Origin: Gigantopelta aegis
Taxonomy: Eukaryota > Mollusca > Gastropoda > Neomphalida > Peltospiridae
DNA: 64,000 nt
Direction of reading: 5' to 3'
NCBI RefSeq assembly: GCF_016097555.1
Contig: NC_054712.1
Coordinates: forward strand, 43,957,986 to 44,021,985
Part shown: one piece after another, positions 55,765 to 64,000 of the stretch
Position numbering within the stretch: the first letter of the stretch is position 1
Layout of the letters: each line of letters begins with the position of its first letter
Program-made: the position numbers and the translations under genes
Notes under the pieces: generated by a model
Told to the model about the DNA's origin: nothing
What the model saw: only the letters and a program-made list of their open reading frames with translations
Database searches by the model: none

Positions 55765-56740
55765 CGTTAATAGCAACCACTGCTTACTTTGAAAATGACT
55801 CGACCGATTGTCAGACAAAACAACCTCATCTGTTTTGTTTAGTCATGTGATGACATCGATAGGTAAAAATGTTCCGGATCGCTAGTATCATTCTCACATT
55901 ACACCCTTCATAAGACCATGCACCAATGCACGGAGTGGTCTAGAAGAGTATTTGTTACGCGAAGGTTAGCCTAAATCACACAAAGCCAGCTTTGTTCAAT
56001 TTCATAGGCACTGAGACAATGTATCAAACACCCTCTGGTGTTTATAGTCTGGGCTATTAACATGTACATTAGTAAGCAGGCAAAATAACGTACAAATCGG
56101 CTACTGGGAATGAATGAATGAATGAATGTTTAACGACACCCCAGCACGAAAAATACATCGGCTATTGTGTGTCAAACTATGGTAAATGGAACAAACATTT
56201 GCGGCAACTGGGTGTCACAAAAGGAAAGTATATGAAAATATTACAGGCGAAATAAGATAATATGTTTCCCTTACTTAGCCGTGGAGCTATTTGGAAAATC
56301 AGTCATTAATTTTAATTTTGTTCCGTACTTATATCCAATTACGGTTCAAGCACGCTGCCTGGGCACACATCTTAATTAATTAATTATTTACTCATTGAAT
56401 GAATTAATGATTGAATGAATGAATGAACGAATAGATAAAAGAATGAATAAATAAAATAAATAACATAAATGAATAAATACAATATATGTATATTGGCCGG
56501 TATCGACTTTGACAAAGACATTTAATCACGAAGCGAAGCGGTGGATGCCGAAATGCCCACCATCATCTCTGGTTTTTGGAAATCGCCTCACACGACTTTC
56601 TATATGATAACGGTGTCCCGTTGTCGTTAAATATCTCAATAACAAATAGTGAACCTCTGTTTATACCCACCATGATTGCGGGCCGAAATAGCTGTCATTT
56701 ATTAAGCTCATTTCAGTTGATGGGGACTTATTAGCGCTTC
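55765..56740. other. No gene; intron-like and SINE remnants
   Basis: atagtctgggctattaacat (about 56046) resembles UGT intron-1 words. (GAAT)n and a SINE tail bit lie at 56110-56180, a subfamily-4 bit at 56330-56370, and AAT/GAAT repeats at 56380-56480. I did not find a first exon for UGT4. Confidence 0.45.
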
Positions 56741-56999
56741 CTTATAAGACATTCACTTTCCAGTGACAGAGTAATTGCTCGTAGTTCGAGAAGTCGCTGA
56801 GCCCGTCATGTTCCCAATATGGAGGCACGAAACAGGAAGTGAGGACATTTTGACATGTATGTATTTGGTTTTGAGGATTATTCCATATATCTCCGAAAAA
56901 CAGAATATCAGTGAATGTGAAAACAACAACAATAATAATAATAATGATAATAATTTCACAAATAGGAATACCGCACAACCAGAGGGAAAGTCCATGATT

Positions 57000-57000
<1 letters not shown>

Positions 57001-57097
<97 letters not shown>

Positions 57098-57114
57098 GAC
57101 AGGGAGAGGGAGAC

Positions 57115-57200
<86 letters not shown>

Positions 57201-57228
57201 AGAGAGAGACAGGGAGAGGGAGAGAGAC

Positions 57229-57285
<57 letters not shown>

Positions 57286-57322
57286 GAGAGAGACAGACAG
57301 AGAGAGACAGGGAGAGGGAGAC

Positions 57323-57384
<62 letters not shown>
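57001..57384. repeat. (GA)n microsatellite, about 380 bp
   Basis: Near-pure GA with GACAGG interruptions. All long ORFs over it are artefacts. Confidence 0.95.
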
Positions 57385-57389
<5 letters not shown>

Positions 57390-57451
57390 AGGAGGGATGA
57401 GCCAGAGACAATCACATAGACAGACAAAACATTAACAGTTGAAGCTTGTAT

Positions 57452-57755
57452 TGTTCAATGACTCCCACTGGAGCACATTGATTTATTAATCGTTGACTAT
57501 TTGGTAATTTGTAATCACAGTCTTACAGGAAACCCGTTACTTTTTCCCATTAACAGCAAGGGATATTTTATATCAACTTTCTCACAGACAGGGCAGCACA
57601 TTCAACGGCTTTTAAAATACCAGTCTGTGACACTGATTGGACGGGGTAGGGGAAACAGTCAGAAAATGGATCCACTAAGGTGGTTTAATCCAATGACTCA
57701 AGCACCTCCGACGAACGTCCCTTCGTCTGAGCTAGATCCCGCCCCAACACTGAAC
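57452..57755 (-). repeat. SINE subfamily 2, worn
   Basis: ctggagcacattgatttatt to gagctagatcccgcccc. Confidence 0.7.
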
Positions 57756-57757
57756 AT

Positions 57758-57805
57758 AGTAATAAGTCAATGTGCTCTGGTGGTGTCGTTAAACAAAACA
57801 ATTTT
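57758..57805 (+). repeat. SINE tail fragment
   Basis: aatgtgctctggtggtgtcg then ttaaacaaaac. Confidence 0.65.
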
Positions 57806-57892
57806 TTTCTTGATGTACAAACTCGACGACATTGAATGAATCGTCGACTGAGTTAATACGTAGGTCAGAGAGGTGCCAGTACCCCCACCACC

Positions 57893-58290
57893 GGAAAGAA
57901 AGAAAGAAAGAAATGTTTTATTTAACGACGCACTCAACACATTTTATTTACGGTTATATGGCGTCAGACATATGGTTAAGGACCAGACAGATTTTGAGAG
58001 GAAACCCGTTGTCGCCACTACATGGGCTACTCTTTCCGATTAGCAGCAAGGGATCTTTTATTTGCGCTTCCCACACGCAGGATAGCACAAACCATGGCCT
58101 TTGTTGAACCAGTTATGGATCACTGGTCGGTGCAAGTGGCTTACACCTACCCATTGAGCCTTACGGAGCACTCACTCAGGGTTTGGAGTCGGTATCTGGA
58201 TTAAAAATCCCATGCCTCGACTGGGATCCGAACCCAGTACCTACCAGCCTGTAGACCGATGGCCTAACCACGACGCCACCGACGCCGGTC
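57893..58290 (-). repeat. SINE subfamily 3, complete
   Basis: (GAAA)n, aatgttttatttaacgacgc, body and tRNA-like head (ggatccgaacccagtaccta to accacgacgccaccgac). Confidence 0.85.
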
Positions 58291-58321
58291 CCAGCACCGG
58301 ATTCTAGTTCCTCTAAACGGG

Positions 58322-58725
58322 GTGGGACGTAGCCAGTGATAAAGCGCTCGCCCGATGAGCGGTCGGTCTAGGATCGATCCCCGTCGGTAGACCCATCAGG
58401 CTACTTCTTGTTCCAGCCAGTGCACCACGACTGTTATATCAAAGGTCGTGGTATGTGCCATCGTGTCTGTGAGATGTTGCATATAAAAGAACCCTTTCTG
58501 CTAATGCAAAAATCTGTCCTGGGCGGAGGAACCGGACAAGGATGACACATGCGCCCATGACAGGCGTGCGCTACAACAGCTTGCTCACACTCTGACCTGA
58601 CCTGGATACAAAAATATAGCGGGTTTCCTTTCTAAGAAAATATGTCAAAATTACCAAATGTTTGACATTCAATAGTTGATGATTAATAAATCAGTGTGCT
58701 CTAATGATGTCGTTAAAGAAAACAA
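58322..58725 (+). repeat. SINE subfamily 2 with a 95-bp insert
   Basis: The head ggtgggacgtagccagtgat and the body to 'ctgctaatgcaaaaa' are followed by a segment (about 58513-58610) foreign to the other SINEs here. The tail (tatgtcaaaattaccaaatg to gatgtcgttaaag) then resumes. Confidence 0.75.
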
Positions 58726-59050
58726 ATCGTTTTCTAGTTCCTCAAATAAACAAGTAGTTAAATAAGGGTCAAATGGCAAACTGTATCTGGCAGTCTCGGG
58801 TCTGTGAATTAGAGATTAAATATCAATGTGAAATACACAGCATACAAACCCACCATGATAATGAGATTAAAAAAAAATCATTTCTATACAGACTTGCTGT
58901 CTAAGATACTTCACATGACAACGCTAACAAAAAAAGGCGTATTAAAACAGTTTTTGATAGTGGTTCACTGTAAACGAACGTGTTTCTCAGGTTACAGTTT
59001 AAAACCCACTCACGTTTGTCCCTTTTATTAGAGTGATGAGAAGTAGGGTG

Positions 59051-59173
<123 letters not shown>

Positions 59174-59462
59174 TATAGGTTCCATATTGTGATTATTTCA
59201 AATCGAATTATATGTAATATGAGTATATGTGTACACGTGCGTGTGTTAATAAGAGTAAACGAATTGTTCAATGAATTAATGAATGAAACGAATCAACAAA
59301 TGAATGAATGGACGAATGGATAGGAATCACATTTGGGTGAGAGAAAGAAAAAAAGAGACACGGGAGAGAGATGGGGGGGGGGGGGGGGGTGAGGCAGTGG
59401 ACAGATAAAGATAAAGAGTGAAGGGTGAAAGATAACGGGAGAGAGGTATACAGAGAGAAGAG

Positions 59463-59469
<7 letters not shown>

Positions 59470-59501
<32 letters not shown>

Positions 59502-59701
59502 NNNNNNNNNNNNNNNNNNNNNNNNNNNNNNNNNNNNNNNNNNNNNNNNNNNNNNNNNNNNNNNNNNNNNNNNNNNNNNNNNNNNNNNNNNNNNNNNNNN
59601 NNNNNNNNNNNNNNNNNNNNNNNNNNNNNNNNNNNNNNNNNNNNNNNNNNNNNNNNNNNNNNNNNNNNNNNNNNNNNNNNNNNNNNNNNNNNNNNNNNNN
59701 N
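59470..59701. other. GA repeat running into a 200-base assembly gap
   Basis: 59502-59701 are N. The left edge is (GA)n; the right edge starts the inverted duplicate of the 22.5-23.1 kb region. Confidence 0.98.
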
Positions 59702-60043
59702 TGTTCATTACGTCATTAAAAAATCAATGGTAGTACCTAACAGGAAGTAATACACATTTAATCAGCTGAGAGTACGGCCATGACGTCACGATACAGACAT
59801 AAAATGCAGTAGGCCTACATATTACAATAATTTCATTTTATAATTGCTGTTTTGTAATAGGCGTCTGGATTGGTTAACATTCTTTTTTATGAACGTGAAA
59901 ACTGCACTTTTTCGGTACACAAATAAAAACGACATGCTATTACCGGAACTACTTTTTATCAATTACGTCAGCAACGGAATCACATCGTTTCTATTTTTAT
60001 CCCAATATCGTCTGCACTGTGAGTGATAGTGATAATTCAGGCT

Positions 60044-60434
60044 TTAAAGGGACATTCCTGAGTTTGCTGCATTGTAAGATGTTTCTGACTAATAAAATAT
60101 TTCTACGATTAAACTTACATATTAAACATATTTTCTTGTTTAGAATATCAGTGTCTGTATATTCAATGTGTTTCTGGTCGTCTTAATATTTGTAAGAAGC
60201 CCAAATTGGATTTTGTCTTCAAATAATTTTGTACATACGAAAAAATTAGAGTTTAGGAAATATGTTGAAATTTAACCTAGTACAAACATTAGAACGATCA
60301 GAAACACGTTTAGTATACAGCCACTAATATTTCATGCAGACACATATATTTGATATGTAATTACAATCGTTAAAAAGGCTCTGTTAGTCGATGACATATT
60401 AAAAGTTACAGCAAACTCAGAAATGTTCCTTTAA
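60044..60434. mobile_element. TTAA-flanked MITE (family 1), whole copy
   Basis: 391 bp with both TTAA ends. The right terminus is slightly worn (actcagaaatgttcctttaa). Confidence 0.85.
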
Positions 60435-60439
60435 ATGAC

Positions 60440-61680
60440 TCCGGTTTTGAACTGAGACACATAATATACATGTATATATGACAGGACAGAAAAACGAGGC
60501 TTCTATTACAAGTTATAGCAGACAATTCTCAACAAATCAAAAGAGAGACTTGAACGCAGCTCTGTCACATTTGACAAAAACACCAAATCGACAAGTTGCA
60601 CGCCCGAAAGCACATACGTCTTTTTGCACAATTACGCAACCTGTCCTTTCCGAGAATAATATCACACAAATCACACAAACACGGTAACACTAAAACAACT
60701 TTATCCCTTTCAAGTCTTCACATTCACGTTTCACTAATTCAGCTTTTGACAACTGAAAGTTTAATATAGTAACTGATAAATCTTCTAAATAATTTGACGC
60801 TCCCTTATGTTAATTAGTTCAAAATTCATACTCTAACCGCTTTACCACAAGTTTTCGATTTAAGTATACAGATTGTTCAATTCTTAATTAATTATCGTTT
60901 GCTATTTTTGAAGAAAAAAAACCTGTTTGCGTTATCAGTTGATGATCAGTTATTTTAAATTTATAACTTTTTATCCACATTTGATTCAGAAAATTAAAAT
61001 TTATAAAACCTTATGTAAATCATTATAATAAATCGGAGATTTGACGGAAAAAATGAATGTAACTTTCTAAGGGAATTCCCTTATTTTTGTATTGATACAG
61101 TTGTAAATCATTGTGGAATAGAGTTCGATTTTTTTAAATTATAGTTTTGTATAATGGCAATATTAATGCATTTGGAATTATAAGAATGGAACATCATATT
61201 TTTATATATTATATTACACACTAATGTATGAACGGCTTCGCGCTAACGCGCTGCGCCATTCAAACAGTGTGTAAAACGGTTTTGGTGCTTATCATCGCAT
61301 GAACGTCAAAAATATAACGTTCAGTTGTTAAATATTGACTATCTTACGTCTAATATATAGTTTATGTCCATGGGCCGTATAGTTTATGTTCATGAGCCGC
61401 AAGGCTTAAGCAAATAAACTATACTATACCCACTTTGTGATACCTTTCACTATATATGGGTTAATCTTGATGGAATTAAAACGTGTTAATCACCATGTTA
61501 CACACACTTGTTACACACTAATGTAGACAGGTTTGTTTCACGATGTATAAAATTAAAAACCCCCACAACCAAACAAATCAGCAACATGGCGATATTTAGC
61601 GACAACTGTTCGTATCGACAACACACGAATTAGATATTATAAAGGGTACAAGACGAGAGCGAAGCACAACATTCAGCGAT
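60440..61680. other. AT-rich sequence, no recognised gene
   Basis: A 69-codon ORF (60478-60687) has no motif. Words such as cacactaatgtatgaacggc and 'gccgcaaggcttaagcaaat' look like old foldback sequence, but no element could be bounded. Confidence 0.45.
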
Positions 61681-61759
61681 CGGGGTCACGGCCGTCACGC
61701 AACAGGGACCGTAAAGTACTACCAAAGTACGATAACCTAAATACATTACTTACTAAGCA

Positions 61760-61842
61760 GAACAGGTCATCTGTTATTGACCTTAAGATTATTTGATCAT
61801 AGGTCGATTCTAGAGTTTGGACACGAAAATTCGGGTACTCTG
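61760..61842 (+). promoter_or_regulatory. Plus-strand UGT-type first exon with donor
   Basis: ...cgggtactctg then GTAAGTTTTTAGC (GT at 61843). It matches the minus-strand exon at 22757. Just upstream is an inverted pair AGGTCA-N8-TGACCT (61764-61783). A coding exon may lie past 64000. Confidence 0.45.
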
Positions 61843-62039
61843 GTAAGTTTTTAGCACAGTTGTATTACTAATTTACTTATATAAACTGTTGCATTGTGTC
61901 GGCTGAACAGGCTTTTATCAGCTGCTTATTTTGTGTACGGGTTTTCCTTCCCCACGCTTCGTCTATTAATAGTCCGGAGACCACCTCTATGTAGTAATTC
62001 GTGTTTTGTCAGTTGTTTCATATTGGTGTTTGTTCATTA

Positions 62040-62150
62040 CGCTTTTTTTACGTGGATTACAACTAATTGTGAGGGTAAAATGATGGAAATATATGGTCAA
62101 AAGGTCTCAGGTTAGCACATTTACCCCGAATATCTCTATCATGTTCCCCC
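62040..62150 (+). repeat. Unnamed interspersed repeat, copy 3
   Basis: taaaatgatggaaatatatgg shared with 21960 and 24355. Confidence 0.45.
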
Positions 62151-62159
62151 AAATTGGAG

Positions 62160-62164
<5 letters not shown>

Positions 62165-62205
<41 letters not shown>

Positions 62206-62226
62206 TACAGATACAGATACAGATAT
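62165..62226. repeat. (TA)n and (CAGATA)n microsatellite
   Basis: About 38 bp of TA followed by CAGATA units. Confidence 0.9.
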
Positions 62227-62339
62227 ATAACATGGAGAATAATGGTTACAAATAAATAAATCACTCGTTTCTCTAATACATTTGCCTTGACGCGATATCA
62301 ATTCTAAAGTAGTTTGTGTCATCAGAAGGCATAGATCGT

Positions 62340-63590
62340 TTTATTGCAGTATGTATTGTTACGGACGCCTGTCTCCAGACGTTGTAACAGCGAAGGTGGT
62401 GAATTACTAAGAAAATATATATAATATGGTTCGACGAGCCCCCAGTCTGCAGAAATGGCAGACGATTAAACTAATACTTCAGTTTATAATGAATGATCAC
62501 TTCTGACTTTCTCTAAACAACAAAACCAACACAAATCAACATGTAATCATTTAATACATAAACAGCTAACTGTCACCAAGGTGACTTACACTGAATACAA
62601 CAATCTGTTGTACTGACCACTGCTCAAACTACGACACTCACTTTATATGTTCTCTATACAAATGTTCAATGATATCATCATGTAGATTCATTCGGCTGAT
62701 AGGACGGTTCCCTCAGTTCAGCTCTGCGGCACTTTCAAACGACAGGTAGATAACTGGACTTCAATAAGCTTCAGTTCTGCGACTCTTCAATAATATGTTA
62801 CTCCAACAATATTGTCCTCTGTGGACATCAGGTACGTGGTTGTACACTCCGACCCTTTCTTCAGTCAAACAGCCGTAACGTCGCTTGGCACGGAGCTTCT
62901 ATGGAACTGCTACACCAAACCTCAGACAAGACTTTTATGCACCAGGCATGGTCCTTGGAGATATGAGGTAATCTCACGTAACATTATATAGTTCACATTG
63001 GATTCACAAGCACCAACCGTTTTATGTTGGCAGTAAATACATTATACGCTTGTGAATGACACATGATAGTTTCTTTGACTTCCACAACAAATTAAGCTCT
63101 CATCAGTAGCAGATAAATAGATAGGCCGCGTTGTTTCCACAGCTTTGTAATGAGTGTTCGTAGTGAGTGTTCCAACGTTTAATTATTGTTAGTTGCACAC
63201 ATATGGTGGTTAGTGAGTTTAGTGTCGTTGGGATGTTTAAACAGATGGCCTTACACATGATGTCTGTCTGCTATACATCTGACATCATGACAGTATATAC
63301 TCACGGAAAAAAATAAATCATATGCATCATTAGAATTTCAATGATACTTTTGTTTATAGTCAAACCCTTTCGTTAGCCACGCATTGGCTATTTATCTGTT
63401 GAAAGTAGAGTGGTCAAGTCTGGTCTTCTGAACCTAGAGCGTGGTCTATACCGTGATTGGAGTGTCGTCAGTGACACTGTAACAGGACAATGCATTGCTG
63501 AACAGTCGTTGTCGTAATTATTGATCTCGTAGCCAGTTCGTGCAGTTCTTCCGCTAATTGGCCTTAAGAGTGGGATGTTACGGGGGTGGG
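62340..63590. other. No gene recognised
   Basis: Unique-looking sequence without a supported ORF. It begins tgttacggacgcc, which could be an LTR edge but lacks confirmation. Confidence 0.4.
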
Positions 63591-63639
63591 GATAACATTC
63601 GCGTTTCTTTCTTCTGTTGCTCAGTACAGCATATTATCA

Positions 63640-63770
63640 TTATATTATTCTATGTATTGTTATCTCCTGTAAAGCCCGTCTTGTGCCTGTAAAATAGTGT
63701 TATTGTATTTTCCTCATGTGCCGTTGTGTAACGGCCTGATCGTTATAAAGTTCTGTTCTGTTCTGTTTTG
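63640..63770 (+). mobile_element. 3' end of the LINE family at 427-4805 (5' truncated)
   Basis: It shares tgccgttgtgtaacggcctg and the run ataaagttctgttctg with 4750-4805, including the (TTCTG)n tail. Only about 120-130 bp are kept. Confidence 0.75.
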
Positions 63771-64000
63771 TATGGTATGTCTCTTGACGTTTCCAAATTA
63801 ATTCGTAGGAGTTCTAGTCTGGCATAGCCGTCTTGCAAACGCGACGTCACACTTAGGCTCCCTAAATACAGAAGATCTTCAGTACTCGTAATTGTTGGTG
63901 ACATCTCCACAGACACTGTGTGGTTTTTTGAAGAACACTAATAAACACCACGACGGCTAGCAATAATAGTGTATCTGTAACAGGCTGCATGTACAATTTC

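Larger units (their letters stand above)
59702..62040 (+). repeat. Inverted duplicate of 22555-23080 with a 1.8-kb insert
   Basis: 59702-59985 and 61795-62030 match the minus strand of 22800-23080 and 22560-22798. About 1.8 kb between them is absent from the other copy. Confidence 0.8.

Noticed and set aside
56753-57435. Several ORFs of 145-224 codons on both strands
   Set aside because: They translate a (GA)n repeat (Arg/Glu or Ser/Leu) and occur in all frames.
62356-63978. Possible LTR (TGTTACGG...CTGTAACA)
   Set aside because: No target duplication, no second copy and no primer site was seen, so the edge words alone are not enough.

Overview
The window is eukaryotic and almost certainly molluscan, most likely from a marine gastropod. 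The evidence is dense tRNA-derived SINEs of a type common in molluscs, long AT, GA and CA microsatellites, poly-G runs, LINEs, TIR elements and a small lineage-specific gene family whose members carry a 5' noncoding intron. I cannot name the species. There are no rRNA genes, no convincing functional tRNA genes and no CRISPR arrays. One 200-base assembly gap (59502-59701) interrupts a GA repeat.

Host genes: the only host gene family I can support is a minus-strand tandem array of UDP-glycosyltransferases (UGTs). There are four copies: UGT1 (19440-20800, broken), UGT2 (34916-36430, broken), UGT3 (45804-47330, intact, 508 aa) and UGT4 (53779-55290, nearly whole but with an 11-nt deletion behind the signal peptide). 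The coding part is a single exon. A splice acceptor lies just upstream of the ATG, and matching noncoding first exons with GTAAGT donors lie about 1.5-2 kb further upstream. Their promoters carry a TATA-like box and a repeated AGGTCA-type half-site pair spaced by 5 nt, which resembles a nuclear-receptor site.

Layout: 0.4-4.8 kb is a nearly full-length but inactivated LINE inserted into a SINE. 4.85-7.8 kb is a stack of nested small transposons, a solo LTR and a telomere-repeat-bearing element. 8-11 kb is SINE-rich. 11.6-14.4 kb is the truncated end of an LTR retrotransposon (one LTR plus gag). 15.6-16.7 kb is the 3' end of a Tx1/L1-like LINE. 17-23 kb holds UGT1 and its promoter modules. 25.9-29.2 kb is a solo LTR split by a 2.2-kb TIR element. 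30.0-31.1 kb is a Tc1/mariner-related transposase with long DD83E spacing. 32.83-53.76 kb is a direct tandem duplication of a roughly 10.4-kb unit carrying one UGT each (UGT2 and UGT3). Its junction lies inside a SINE at about 43354, and UGT4 follows it. 56.7-59.5 kb is GA-microsatellite-rich. 59.7-62.0 kb is an inverted relative of 22.55-23.08 kb and carries a plus-strand UGT-type first exon, so another UGT may lie beyond the right edge. A second 3' end of the first LINE lies at 63.65 kb.

All coordinates and homologies were read by eye. Percent identities were not computed, and repeat boundaries are approximate by a few bases.
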